Of a stretch of DNA of 64,000 bases, positions 33,712 to 42,316 are shown in pieces. The position numbers and the translations under genes were made by a program. The notes under the pieces were generated by a model. It saw nothing but the letters and a program-made list of their open reading frames with translations. It was not told the origin of the DNA and ran no database searches. This DNA comes from Armatimonadota bacterium (GTDB lineage Bacteria > Armatimonadota > Zipacnadia > JAUWAU01). The stretch is taken from NCBI GenBank assembly GCA_030601885.1, contig JAUWAU010000030.1, forward strand, positions 1 through 64,000. Reading direction: 5' to 3'. Positions within the stretch are counted from its first letter, which is position 1. Every line of letters starts with the position of its first letter.

Positions 33712-36080
33712 GAACGGCCCTCCTGGCGCCGGATGTGGTGCTCCTGCTGCTCGCGGCTGAGCATGGTGAAGTAGGCGCACCAGCCGCCCATCCGCACGCG
33801 CAGGGACTTATACTTCTCGGGCTCTCGCTGAGCGGCGCGAAGCTCCTCCGCGTCGGCGACGGTGAGCGTCATCATGGCGCCACCGGCGTCGGCGAAACTG
33901 CGGATCAACGCGGCCATGCGGGCGGTGCCCGCGTCCCCATCCACCAGTCGCCGAGCGATGCGCAGGTCGAGCGGGCCTCCGACGGCCAGCCTGTCGTGGT
34001 GCATCTTGGAGTAGGAGAGAATGGCGCTCGGGATGCCATCCATATCTCGCCCGAGGGCCGGGGAGAAGTTCGAGGACACCGGCTCGCCCGATAAGCGGCC
34101 GTCGGACGAGGGTCCGAGGCCCTCGCCGATGCCCATGTACCAAGAGAAGGTCGCCACTCCGCACGGGAGCTTCACCGCCGCCCGCTGGGCTTCTGCGTGC
34201 CGCGCCACCGTGCTGGTGAAGGCCTCGATGACCTCCCGTCCCACCGCATCGGCCCGTTCGTCGTCGTTGCCGTACTTCGGGGCGGCGAGCAGCTTCGCGC
34301 GCAAGGCGGCGCAGCCTTCGAAGTTGGCATCTAACGCGTCGCACAGCTCTCCCATCGTCGCGTGTTCCTGCTCGAAGATCACCGTCTTGATGGCCGTGAG
34401 CGAATCGATGGCATGGGCGGCGCCCTCGACGAGCATGCCAAAGGTGCGGAACTTCGCGCCGCCGGCCGTCATGTCGCGCCGCGCCGCGATAGCTCCGTCA
34501 ATGAGAGCGCTCAGCAGCGGCACGGGCGCGATGGTGCTGCGAACGTTAATGGACTCAACCACGTTGCCGACGACCCGGACCACCATTGCGTCGAGCTGCG
34601 CCAAGAACGCCTGCCACACGTCGCGGTAGCTGGTGAAGGTGCGCGGGTCGCCGGTATCCGGGCCCTGCCGCGAGCCGTCCAGGCGCGACCGGCCGCGGTT
34701 GAGCGCCCACTCGAGGCACAGCATCACGCTGAGTCGCTGGAAGCGGAAGTCGGTGCGCCCCGGGATGATGACCTCCCAGCAGCCGTCGTTGGTGTAGTCG
34801 TGCGCATCGGCGCTGGGGATGCCGAGTCCCTCCAGGGCCGGCACGAGCGCCTCGTCGTTGAAGATGGCCGGCATGCCGCCGCCGTCCTTGAGCACGTCGC
34901 ACACGTAGTCGATGAGTTCGTCGGGAGAGCGGCGATGCACGCGCACGGTGAGCAGAGGGTTGGTCATTTCGTTGCGCCGATAGCTCTCGAGCAGCAGGAA
35001 AGTCAGCGGATTGGTGCCGTCGGCGCCCTCGGGCGTGAGTCCGCCAACGACTATGTTTTGAAGCCAGTGATTGGTGGCGTCGAGACGATCCCGCTGCCTG
35101 CCGACTTGCGAAGACGTGTAGTGCCGCGTGCGTCGGCTCAGATCGACCGGCTCTGGCTCCCGGGCATCGGGGCGCTGGTCGTCCGTGGTCTTGGCACGCT
35201 CGTTGAACTTCAAGCAGAAGCAGTCCACCAGCTCCGCTGCCCGGTCAAGCTCCAACCGCCCGGCCTCGAGGTCGGCCTTCAGATAGGGCCAGACGTACTG
35301 ATCCAGGCGACCCATGGCGTTCCCGTTCATGGTGGAGTGGAAGATCATATGCAGCAGCCACACGGACTGCAGGGCCTGCCAGAAGCTCTGCGCCGGCCCG
35401 GCCGGGGCCTGGCGGAGATTGGCCGCCATCTGACGCAGCTCCGCGGCGCGACGCGCATCCGGACGCGGTCGTGTGGCACGGGTTGCTTGCCAACCCGTGC
35501 GTCCTTCGGCGCTGAGACACGGGTAGCGAGCTACCCGTGCCACATGGGTTGCTTCCGCTTCGCACTGAGCGGCAAGCCGCTCGGCGTAGTCCATGACGGC
35601 ATCAACGGCGATGACGACGGAGTCCAGAAAGGCATTCTCGTCAGCCGTCTCGGCATGCGCTCGCTGCGCCTCCGCGTCGGCGCGGATGCCGCGCAACCCC
35701 TTGGCGAGGAGGGTCGGATAGTCCGGCACGATATGGCCGAAAACGGAGCGGATGCTCACGCCCCGCCGAGCCGCTTCCTCACGCTCGGCTTCCGTGGTGT
35801 AATCAGGGAAGCCTCGCTCCGCGTGCAGGCGCGGCTCCTCGAGCGTCATGGAGCCGGCGAAGAGCTGCCCGTCCCAAAGCTCAGTGGGCATCTTCGAGAG
35901 CTTCAGGGCGATCGCCCGGGCCTTGCGCACGGGGAGCGGCTCGGACATGTGGCGATCGTCGATTCGCTTCGGGCAGTCCCACATCGCCGGCGGGGCCTCC
36001 ATCGCCTCGCGGACGCGGCGCCGCAGGCCGGCCGCGCGTGGTGTATCGGTACGGTCACGTATCTCGGTTGGAGTTATCAT
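33708..36080 (-). CDS. Glycyl radical enzyme (PFL/diol-dehydratase superfamily), substrate unknown
   Basis: 790 residues. The active-site cysteine is C434 in YTNDGCWEVIIPG, and the glycyl-radical loop at the C-terminus is RVRMGGWCAYFTML with G766 as radical site. QSFWQALQSVWLLHMIFHST and the LKFNERAKTT region are shared by dehydratase-type members. The Cys context N-D-G-C-W-E differs from PFL (CC) and from the GCVE of several dehydratases, so the substrate is open. A palindromic repeat at 35472-35543 adds about 24 residues (near 180-205) before the conserved ELRQMAANLR helix. The family requires anoxic conditions. Two FAD oxidoreductases precede it in the same operon. Confidence 0.88.
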   Translation of the reverse strand: MITPTEIRDRTDTPRAAGLRRRVREAMEAPPAMWDCPKRIDDRHMSEPLPVRKARAIALKLSKMPTELWDGQLFAGSMTLEEPRLHAERGFPDYTTEAEREEAARRGVSIRSVFGHIVPDYPTLLAKGLRGIRADAEAQRAHAETADENAFLDSVVIAVDAVMDYAERLAAQCEAEATHVARVARYPCLSAEGRTGWQATRATRPRPDARRAAELRQMAANLRQAPAGPAQSFWQALQSVWLLHMIFHSTMNGNAMGRLDQYVWPYLKADLEAGRLELDRAAELVDCFCLKFNERAKTTDDQRPDAREPEPVDLSRRTRHYTSSQVGRQRDRLDATNHWLQNIVVGGLTPEGADGTNPLTFLLLESYRRNEMTNPLLTVRVHRRSPDELIDYVCDVLKDGGGMPAIFNDEALVPALEGLGIPSADAHDYTNDGCWEVIIPGRTDFRFQRLSVMLCLEWALNRGRSRLDGSRQGPDTGDPRTFTSYRDVWQAFLAQLDAMVVRVVGNVVESINVRSTIAPVPLLSALIDGAIAARRDMTAGGAKFRTFGMLVEGAAHAIDSLTAIKTVIFEQEHATMGELCDALDANFEGCAALRAKLLAAPKYGNDDERADAVGREVIEAFTSTVARHAEAQRAAVKLPCGVATFSWYMGIGEGLGPSSDGRLSGEPVSSNFSPALGRDMDGIPSAILSYSKMHHDRLAVGGPLDLRIARRLVDGDAGTARMAALIRSFADAGGAMMTLTVADAEELRAAQREPEKYKSLRVRMGGWCAYFTMLSREQQEHHIRRQEGRS
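35472..35543. repeat. Palindromic element inserted in frame within the glycyl radical enzyme gene
   Basis: 72 bases bounded by inverted arms GTGGCACGGGT and ACCCGTGCCAC, with inner palindromes CGGGTTGCTTGCCAACCCG and CGGGTAGCGAGCTACCCG. The length keeps the frame and no stop is introduced. The translated insert (VARYPCLSAEGRTGWQATRA) has no counterpart in the usual helix at this place in the family. It is a different family from repeat A. Confidence 0.75.
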
Positions 36081-36092
36081 GGGAATCGGCTC

Positions 36093-36098
36093 ATTATA
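36093..36098 (-). promoter_or_regulatory. Possible -10 box upstream of the glycyl radical enzyme gene
   Basis: A perfect TATAAT lies 12 bases upstream of the ATG on the minus strand, in the 48-base gap after the FAD oxidoreductase gene. The -35 region is poor. A start from here would be almost leaderless, which fits the lack of a ribosome site before ATG 36080. Confidence 0.3.
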
Positions 36099-36128
36099 CC
36101 ACGCCGCGGTGGCGATGTGCCTGCGCTC

Positions 36129-37382
36129 TTATTCTCGTTCTTCGGGCGGGATGCGCACGAGTGCGCCGTCCTTCTCCAGCCGCTCCTGCAGCGCGGCCAC
36201 GTCCAGGTCGGCGGGCTGGCAGTCGGCCGCGACGCACATGGCCGCGGCCGTGCCGGAGGCCTGGGAGATGGCCATGTTGGGGGCCATGCTGCGGGCGGAT
36301 TGGAAGGCCGGCTGGGAGGCGGAGATGCAGCGGCCGGCAAGGAGCAGGTTGTCCAGATCGGCCGGGACGAGGCTGCGATACGGGATCTCGAAGCCCAGGT
36401 GCTCGAGGAAGTAGCGCTTGCCGTAGTAATTGGGCACGGGGTTCGAACTCACCGCAATGGAATCCGGCTGGCGCCGACCGGTCAGCGCATCTTCTTCACT
36501 GATAGTGTAGAGGCCGGTAATCCGCCGCGTCTCGCGGACGCCGATGGTGGTGGCCGTCTCGACGAGCGTGACGTCGGGGAAGTCCTTGCGCAGACTCTCC
36601 ACGTGCTCCATGACCGCGCGGCGTGCCTCGATCTCGGCGGCGGTGAGGTCCGCTGCATTCGAGCCGTCCACCTCGTTGATCCTGGGCCCCCAGCGGGTGG
36701 TGAGGCCGTTGACCCAGAGACGCCGCTCACCCTCGGGGGGCGCGGGAACACCCATCACCCGATACATGAGCGTCACGGCCATCATGCGCTCGCCGCTCTT
36801 TTTGACCTTCTCGAAGCGCGCGCCGGCGCGCGCGGCCACATCGCCGTCGCCGGTGGCGTCAACGTACATCTGCGCCCGGACGGCCTGCCGCCCTGACTTG
36901 TTCTCCACGATGACGGCGCTCACGTTTCGGTCGTCGGCGAGGGTGTCGCTGAATGCCGTGTGGAGCATGAGCTCGACGCCAGCATGAGCGAGCATCTCGA
37001 GGGCCACGGATTTGAGCACCTCAGGGTCGAAGCTCACTGCATACGGGCAGTGCCCGGGCTTGAGCTCGCCGAAGTGCCCGTGCGACGTGCGCGCGCACGC
37101 ACCCCCGGCCGCAGCCAGGCGGTCTACGAGCTCTTGCGCCAGGCCGCGCACCGTCTGGACGTGGTTTGGCTCGTGCTCGTTGCGGAAGCCGTTGAAGCTG
37201 GTCATGAGCCCGGCGGTCGCCATGCCGCCGAGAAAGCCGTAGCGCTCGATGAGCAGCGTTTTCGCTCCCCGCCGACCGGCCGCCAGGGCCGCCATGATGC
37301 CGCCGGGGCCGCCGCCGCCGACGGCGACGTCGGGCTCGGCGACGATGGGGAGGTCTTTTGCGGGTTCGAGGATGGTCTTCAT
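36129..37382 (-). CDS. FAD-dependent oxidoreductase (PF12831 type)
   Basis: 417 residues. VAVGGGGPGGIMAALAAGRR is the FAD-binding Rossmann loop, ending at LLIERYGFLGG; MYVDATGDGDVAARAG is the second FAD motif typical of the FAD_oxidored family; NLLLAGRCISASQPA and ASGTAAAMCV complete the flavin site. It is cytoplasmic. A paralogue lies 52 bases upstream (37435-38826) and a glycyl radical enzyme 48 bases downstream, all on the minus strand. These proteins oxidise or hydrate small organic substrates but few have known reactions; a role in the same pathway as the glycyl radical enzyme is inferred from the operon. Confidence 0.85.
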   Translation of the reverse strand: MKTILEPAKDLPIVAEPDVAVGGGGPGGIMAALAAGRRGAKTLLIERYGFLGGMATAGLMTSFNGFRNEHEPNHVQTVRGLAQELVDRLAAAGGACARTSHGHFGELKPGHCPYAVSFDPEVLKSVALEMLAHAGVELMLHTAFSDTLADDRNVSAVIVENKSGRQAVRAQMYVDATGDGDVAARAGARFEKVKKSGERMMAVTLMYRVMGVPAPPEGERRLWVNGLTTRWGPRINEVDGSNAADLTAAEIEARRAVMEHVESLRKDFPDVTLVETATTIGVRETRRITGLYTISEEDALTGRRQPDSIAVSSNPVPNYYGKRYFLEHLGFEIPYRSLVPADLDNLLLAGRCISASQPAFQSARSMAPNMAISQASGTAAAMCVAADCQPADLDVAALQERLEKDGALVRIPPEERE

Positions 37383-37434
37383 TGGGTTGGGCTCCGTGAA
37401 AGGCAGTCGTTAGTCGCCAGTTACCAGTTCCTCG

Positions 37435-38826
37435 TCAACAGCATGGCAGCGGGTCCGGGTGAGGTGCGAGGAGGACGCCGTCGTCGGAGAGTTGCTGGCG
37501 GAGTCGTTCGACGTCCACCTCCGCGGGCCTGATGCCATTCTTGGCCGCCATTGCGGCGGCAGTGCCGGCCGCCTGGCCGCACAGGAGACAGCACGTCGTG
37601 TTTCGCGTGCTGTTGTGGGCCACGAGTTCCACCGTCATCATGCGTCCGGCGATGAGCACATTGTCGAGCTTCCGGGGTATCAAGGCACGGTACGGAATGC
37701 CGTAGGCGCCGGCCTCGCGGACGAGGTACTTCGAGTTGTCAATGAATCCGAAGCACCCGATCTGATAGGCGAATTGCCGGCCCTCGGTGCAATCGTCCTG
37801 GGTGAGCTCATACTCACAGCGGATCGCTCTCGCGCGACGCTGACCGACCGCGGGCGCCGGTCCGGCAACATAGCATTCCTCGCACCCGGCCACGTGCCCG
37901 CGGAACAGGTCGGCCACGTCGAACATCTGCCCGCGCAGCGTCGTCTCCGCCGCTGTCAGGGCCTCCACGTCCAGGCCGTCGTTGGGGCCGTAGTTAATGC
38001 AGTTGCAGTAGGTCAACTCGCGGGGGCGAAGCGACGATGAGAGGAAGCCGCGGGGCACGCTCTGGCCGGCAGCCTCTGCGAGCTTCTTCATGTGAATTCC
38101 AAGCCGCACCACATCCGGGCTGCGCGTGCCCGGTTTGACGGCGTGGGCGAGCTGCCGGATGAGCTCCCGGCGATCCAGGTCGGCTTCCATGGCGGCCAGG
38201 TCCACGTTGCACAGGCGAAAGGTGAACCCGGCCGAATATGCCCCGCGCTCGCCGGGCTTGAAGTGCTCGAACGCCGCGCCCGCATAGGCGGCCACGTCCC
38301 CGTCGCCGGTGCAATCCACGTACTGCCCGGCGCGCAGCAGGCTGCGTCCGGCCTTGTTCCATACCACGACGCCTTCGACGTGCCGGTCGGCGGAACGGAC
38401 CTCGTCTACTACGGTGTGCAGCAGGAGCCTGACGCCGGCCTCGAGGCACATCTGGGCGGCGGCGAGCTTGAATGCCTCAGGCTCGACGGGCGTCAGCATG
38501 CTCACGAAGTCGCCGCCTCGTTCCATGCGCACATGGCCCATTCCACCGCCGAGCTGCTCCACGCGATCGACGAGCTCCTGGGCGATGCCTGCCACCAAGC
38601 GCATCCGTTCGGCGTCCGGGTGGGCGTCGAAAATGTTGAAGAAACTGTGTAGTCCGGTGGCGCCGGTGATCCCCATGCCACCCAGCCATCCCGCCTTTTC
38701 GACGAGGACCGTATTAGCGCCGCTGCGAGCCGCCGCGATGGCGGCCGCAATCCCCGCCATTCCCCCACCAGCCACGAGCACATCACCGGGCTCATATTGC
38801 GTCTCGTCAACTGCGGGCAACTGCAT
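37435..38826 (-). CDS. FAD-dependent oxidoreductase, paralogue of 36129-37382
   Basis: 463 residues with the same order of motifs: DVLVAGGGMAGIAAAIAAAR, TVLVEKAGWLGGMG, QYVDCTGDGDVAAYAG and NVLIAGRMMTVELVAHNSTR. It carries an extra cysteine-rich segment (LTYCNCINYGPNDGL and GHVAGCEECYVAG, near residues 270-325) absent from the neighbour, which could bind a metal or cluster. First gene of the glycyl radical enzyme operon. A fragment of a third paralogue remains directly upstream. Confidence 0.85.
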   Translation of the reverse strand: MQLPAVDETQYEPGDVLVAGGGMAGIAAAIAAARSGANTVLVEKAGWLGGMGITGATGLHSFFNIFDAHPDAERMRLVAGIAQELVDRVEQLGGGMGHVRMERGGDFVSMLTPVEPEAFKLAAAQMCLEAGVRLLLHTVVDEVRSADRHVEGVVVWNKAGRSLLRAGQYVDCTGDGDVAAYAGAAFEHFKPGERGAYSAGFTFRLCNVDLAAMEADLDRRELIRQLAHAVKPGTRSPDVVRLGIHMKKLAEAAGQSVPRGFLSSSLRPRELTYCNCINYGPNDGLDVEALTAAETTLRGQMFDVADLFRGHVAGCEECYVAGPAPAVGQRRARAIRCEYELTQDDCTEGRQFAYQIGCFGFIDNSKYLVREAGAYGIPYRALIPRKLDNVLIAGRMMTVELVAHNSTRNTTCCLLCGQAAGTAAAMAAKNGIRPAEVDVERLRQQLSDDGVLLAPHPDPLPCC

Positions 38827-38866
38827 GGTGAGTGAACCTCCTGGTCCAATGACGAGCCTTTGTCAT

Positions 38867-39070
38867 TCTGTCGGCAAGGCGCCGGGAGCTCCCACGCACC
38901 AGCCCGGCGAGGTACCATTCTTCGCATTCGGCGACATGCCTGCCGAATAGCTCAGCCGCCCGCACCGTTCGCCGGCGCGCGTCCGCGTTGGCCGCCGCCC
39001 GCGTGGCCACGCTCAGGCCGTCGGTGGGCCCATGCCTGCTGGTGTTGCACTCGGCCAAAAATGTTATGCG
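38867..39070 (-). pseudogene. Fragment of a third FAD oxidoreductase paralogue
   Basis: The minus-strand frame encodes ITFLAECNTSRHGPTDGLSV and, further on, FGRHVAECEEWYLAGLVRGS, which align with LTYCNCINYGPNDGLDV and FRGHVAGCEECYVAGPAPAV of the intact gene next to it. Neither end of the family is present: no FAD-binding loop and no C-terminus. It is the debris of a tandem duplicate. The rest of 38827-39140 contains only the methyltransferase promoter. Confidence 0.65.
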
Positions 39071-39076
39071 CGACGC

Positions 39077-39106
39077 TTGACGCTGGCGCTCCGGTATAGT
39101 GATACT
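39077..39106 (+). promoter_or_regulatory. Possible promoter of the selenoprotein-like methyltransferase
   Basis: TTGACG at 39077-39082 and GATACT at 39101-39106 are 18 bases apart; a TATAGT at 39095 gives a poorer spacing. The predicted leader before ATG 39141 is about 27 bases with GAGGAGCG as ribosome site. Confidence 0.4.
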
Positions 39107-39140
39107 CCATACGGGGCAACCACAGGATGAGGAGCGCGCC

Positions 39141-39890
39141 ATGTCCACTGAACGTCTGACCGCGAAACGGAAGGCTGAGATCCTAAACTCCGTCAAGGAG
39201 AGGTACCGCGCCGTTGCGAGCGATCCCACGGGGCACTTCTGCTACCCCGTGGGGCGCGAGAGCGCTGTCGGGCTGGGCTACGAGCCTGAATGGCTCAATG
39301 CAGTGCCTGCCGAGGTCGTTGATCGGTTCGTCGGGGTCGGCAACCCCTTCAGCGTCCGGAGGCCCGTAAAGGGACAAAGTGTGCTGGACGTCGGATGCGG
39401 CTCTGGGCTGGACGCCTTCGTGGCGGCGGCCTTGGTGGGGGCCGATGGGCGCTCGGTGGGGGTGGACATGGCACCGGAAATGCTCGAATGGCCCAAGAGG
39501 GCCGTTGCAGCAGGGACTCTCGGGAACATCGAGTTCCGAGAGGGCTCCGTGGAAGAGCTCCCGTTCGAGGACGAGTCATTCGATCTGGTGATCTCCAACG
39601 GCGTGCTGAATCTCGTCCCGGACAAGGACGCCGCGTTTCAGGAGATGCACCGCGTGCTTCGGCCTGGCGGGAGCTTCGCCGCGGCCGACCTCCTGGTCGT
39701 GGCAAGCATCCCGGCGGACGTCCTGACGGACGTCGATGCTTGGTCCACCTGAATTGCGGGCGCCCTGCCAGGTAGGTCCTACCTGGCCAAGCTGCGCGAG
39801 AGCGGATTCCGTTCGGCGACAATTGTTGGGAGGACCGGGTACACGACGTCGAGATACACGGAAGCCCACTATCTGGCGGCCACGAGGTGA
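39141..39890 (+). CDS. ArsM/UbiE-like SAM methyltransferase, probable selenoprotein (in-frame TGA)
   Basis: ATG 39141 follows GATGAGGAGC. Residues 81-93 (VLDVGCGSGLDAF) bind SAM; GVGNPF, VGVDMAPEMLEW, VISNGVLNLVPDK and RVLRPGG place it with arsenite-methyltransferase-like proteins. At codon 204 (39750-39752) a TGA interrupts the frame, but the same frame goes on for 45 codons with family-like sequence: DVDAWST-TGA-IAGALPG, YLAKLRESGFRSATI, ending at TGA 39888-39890. In ArsM relatives this motif reads CIAGA, so TGA sits exactly on the conserved, catalytic-type Cys. A perfect 8-bp hairpin begins 14 bases after the TGA with a GGTCC loop, as expected of a bacterial SECIS. Full product 249 residues. 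A plain nonsense mutation is the alternative. Confidence 0.7.
39767..39787 (+). promoter_or_regulatory. Candidate bacterial SECIS hairpin
   Basis: Stem GCCAGGTA/TACCTGGC, eight perfect pairs, loop GGTCC, starting 14 bases after the in-frame TGA at 39750. The loop starts 23 bases after the TGA, inside the 16-37 base window used for bacterial SECIS models, and opens with G residues followed by U as in the fdhF element (GCAGGUCUGC). It would recruit SelB for selenocysteine insertion. Confidence 0.6.
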
Positions 39891-40032
39891 TGGGGCACAG
39901 GGACGAGGCTGAGACGACGACGCGCCCCTGCGCCATGCGAGCGCTGCAGCGTGCCTGCTTGACATGATGTGCCTTGCTACCGTGAGGGGGCAGCACTGTC
40001 GGCGCGTCTCAACCGTGAGGCCGCTACGTCAT

Positions 40033-41136
40033 CTACTGCGGACGCCCCATGAGCTGCAGACGATCCTGCAGACGTTTCTGCCGGGCGACAAAGGCTTCCA
40101 ACAGGCCGTCAGCGGTCTCTTCGATGGTGCGCTTGTTGTTGGTGTAGGGATCCTGTCGAGTGGCCTCATTCACTTGATCGATCCACTCGGCCGGGATCGC
40201 CTGGCTGCCCGCGAGCGCCCCGGCCAGCCCCCCGGCGACCGCGGCCAGGCAGTCGGTGTCGCGGCCGAAGTTGACGGCGGCGCCGATGGCCTCTTTGGGA
40301 TCTCCCTCGCTGATGGCAAAGACGGCCAGGCCCTTTGAGACGACCTCGTTGGCCTGCGACAGGCCATAGTTGAAGTACCGCCCACCCTCGTAGAACTCGT
40401 AGAACTCATCGCGCATGGCCATCGGGTCCGTGTGCTTTTCCGCCAGCTCCAGCGCCCGGCTCACTTCGCCGTCGATGGTGTCGTAGAGGGCGTACAGGCT
40501 CCCGCCCTCGGCCCGATAATGAACGAAGCGCTTTCCCGTCTCCAAGACCGACGATACGGTCGCATTCGGCTTGCACGCCTCCGCCACGGCCGCGTTATAT
40601 AGAGCCGCCCAGCGCAGGCCGAAGGCGGTCTCGCGAGCGTAGACCTTGCCGACCTCGAAGGAGTCGTCGGCAGCTCCCTGTGAGTCGCCGGCGTTGATGA
40701 GTCCCAACGGGTGCGATGCGCGGGCCAGGGACACTACGTTGGGATATGGCCACAGCTTCCCCAGCTCCGACGGCGGCACACCGGCACGCGCTAAGTCAAG
40801 CAATGATCGATCGAAGCGCTCCTGCTTGTACACCATCTTGTCCGGCTCCAGATCCCGCACCCACACCGCGACAAGATCATGCGCCAGGATGCGATCCTGT
40901 TTCTCGATGATGGCGGTGGCGATGAGCTTCTGCCGCTCGATGCCGTCCTCGGTAGTGCCCGGTGGGCGCTGCCAGTCCGTATGAGCGGTGTAGTGCCGAT
41001 AGTGCAGCAGTTGGTCGAGGAAGCCATGCGTCTGGCTGATGCGCTCCCGCGACCAGCCCTCCACCGGGGCGCCCATCGCCGAGCCCACCCACGAGCCGGC
41101 GATACAGCCGCGGAACTTGTCCCTGAGGGTCGGCAT
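40033..41136 (-). CDS. ADP-ribosylglycohydrolase family protein
   Basis: 367 residues. ATG 41136 has AAGGATCCGCCACC upstream and begins the family: MPTLRDKFRGCIAGSWVGSA followed by MGAPVEGW. The metal-binding GRDTDCLAAVAGGLAGALAG near the C-terminus and the RPPGTTEDGIERQ segment (equivalent of the GxxTDDT motif) are present in modified form. Members remove ADP-ribose from proteins or nucleotides; in carbohydrate-rich clusters of this sort the substrate is often unknown. Followed on the same strand, in the reading direction, by non-coding DNA; the enolase-like gene lies 130 bases upstream with repeat A-like sequence between. Confidence 0.8.
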   Translation of the reverse strand: MPTLRDKFRGCIAGSWVGSAMGAPVEGWSRERISQTHGFLDQLLHYRHYTAHTDWQRPPGTTEDGIERQKLIATAIIEKQDRILAHDLVAVWVRDLEPDKMVYKQERFDRSLLDLARAGVPPSELGKLWPYPNVVSLARASHPLGLINAGDSQGAADDSFEVGKVYARETAFGLRWAALYNAAVAEACKPNATVSSVLETGKRFVHYRAEGGSLYALYDTIDGEVSRALELAEKHTDPMAMRDEFYEFYEGGRYFNYGLSQANEVVSKGLAVFAISEGDPKEAIGAAVNFGRDTDCLAAVAGGLAGALAGSQAIPAEWIDQVNEATRQDPYTNNKRTIEETADGLLEAFVARQKRLQDRLQLMGRPQ

Positions 41137-41266
41137 GGTGGCGGATCCTTTCGTGTCGGAAAGGCAGTTGTTAGTAGTCACTTCGGAGTCGCCAGCGAAG
41201 GCCGGCGGGGCGCAGAGGCCCCCGCCCCACAATGTAAGGCTTGGCGGGAGAGGCGGGCTTCAGTTG

Positions 41267-42316
41267 CTACTCCCAATCGAAGCCGGGGCCCGTGGGAAGC
41301 GAGATGTGTCCGTCGGTCAGCTCGGGCAGAGACGTGGGGTCGAGCACGTCCGCTTCGAGATAGAGTGCATTCGGCAGACACGCCATGACGTTGAGTTGAA
41401 CGGTGCCATCGGCCTGAGAGGAGGCGTAGCGACGGTCGAAGGCGTCGGCCATGGTGCCGATCTGCAGGAGTGTCGTGGGCCCGCCCGCGCGGCGCATGTT
41501 CGGCTGCACGATATCCACCGCGCCACACCTCAAGTGCCGGGCGAAGTCAGTCACGCCGTGGAGGTTCTCGCCGAGGGCAAGCGGGATGTCGAGGGCCTCG
41601 GCTATTGCCACATTCCCGTCGATGTCGTGGGTCGGAATTGGCTCCTCCCACCAATAGCAGCCGAGGTCCTGCAACGCCCGGCCGCGGCGGATGGCCTCGG
41701 CCACGGTGAGGTTCTGTCCGCCATCAACCATCAGCTTGGTGTCATCGCCGATGGCCTTGCGGGCGAGCTTCACCCGTTCGACGTCCTCCTCCATCGTTGG
41801 AAAGCCCCCTCTGATCTTCACTGCCCGGAAACCGTGCTCCACGGCCTCGGCACACACTCGCTGCAGCTTCTCATCGCCGTAGTTCGGCCATCCGACCATG
41901 GCGTAGGCGGGGATGCGATCGCGGACCGCGCCCCACAACTGCCAACATGGGACGCCGTGGGCCTTGCCGATGCAGTCCCAGAGCGCTACATCGATCATCG
42001 AGATGCCATACAGCGCCAAGCCGGTGGGACCGCAGTAATCGGTCTCGCGTAGCATCGCCTCATGGGTGCCCCGGATGAAGGCTGTGTCCGTACCGAGGAC
42101 GACAGGCTTGAGCTCATGCTCGATGACGGCGGCGAGCGAGTTCGGTCGACCCGTGGCACGACCAAAGCCGATCTCGGCTGCACCGGACACGCCATCATCA
42201 GTGCGAACGACAACTCGCACGGAGCCAACGCCCGGTATAGCGTGGAACAGCGCCAGGATCGGCGGCGCATCAGGTTCGGCCGGGTGGACGGTGATCTCGA
42301 GTTCGGTGACTTTCAT
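41267..42316 (-). CDS. Mandelate racemase/muconate lactonizing enzyme family protein
   Basis: 349 residues of the enolase superfamily. ATG 42316 begins MKVTELEITVHP, the normal start of the capping domain. In the barrel, FRAVKIRGGFP holds the first catalytic Lys, LMVDGGQNL, YWWEEPIPTHD and LALGENLHGVTD supply the three metal ligands. Such enzymes dehydrate or racemise sugar acids. With KxR at the second strand it falls outside the best-known mandelate racemase KxK group; substrate unknown. Possibly cotranscribed with the ADP-ribosylglycohydrolase downstream. Confidence 0.85.
   Translation of the reverse strand: MKVTELEITVHPAEPDAPPILALFHAIPGVGSVRVVVRTDDGVSGAAEIGFGRATGRPNSLAAVIEHELKPVVLGTDTAFIRGTHEAMLRETDYCGPTGLALYGISMIDVALWDCIGKAHGVPCWQLWGAVRDRIPAYAMVGWPNYGDEKLQRVCAEAVEHGFRAVKIRGGFPTMEEDVERVKLARKAIGDDTKLMVDGGQNLTVAEAIRRGRALQDLGCYWWEEPIPTHDIDGNVAIAEALDIPLALGENLHGVTDFARHLRCGAVDIVQPNMRRAGGPTTLLQIGTMADAFDRRYASSQADGTVQLNVMACLPNALYLEADVLDPTSLPELTDGHISLPTGPGFDWE

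Noticed and set aside
34362..36896. 844-codon plus-strand frame
   Set aside because: Antisense shadow of the glycyl radical enzyme and FAD oxidoreductase genes; no family-like motifs.
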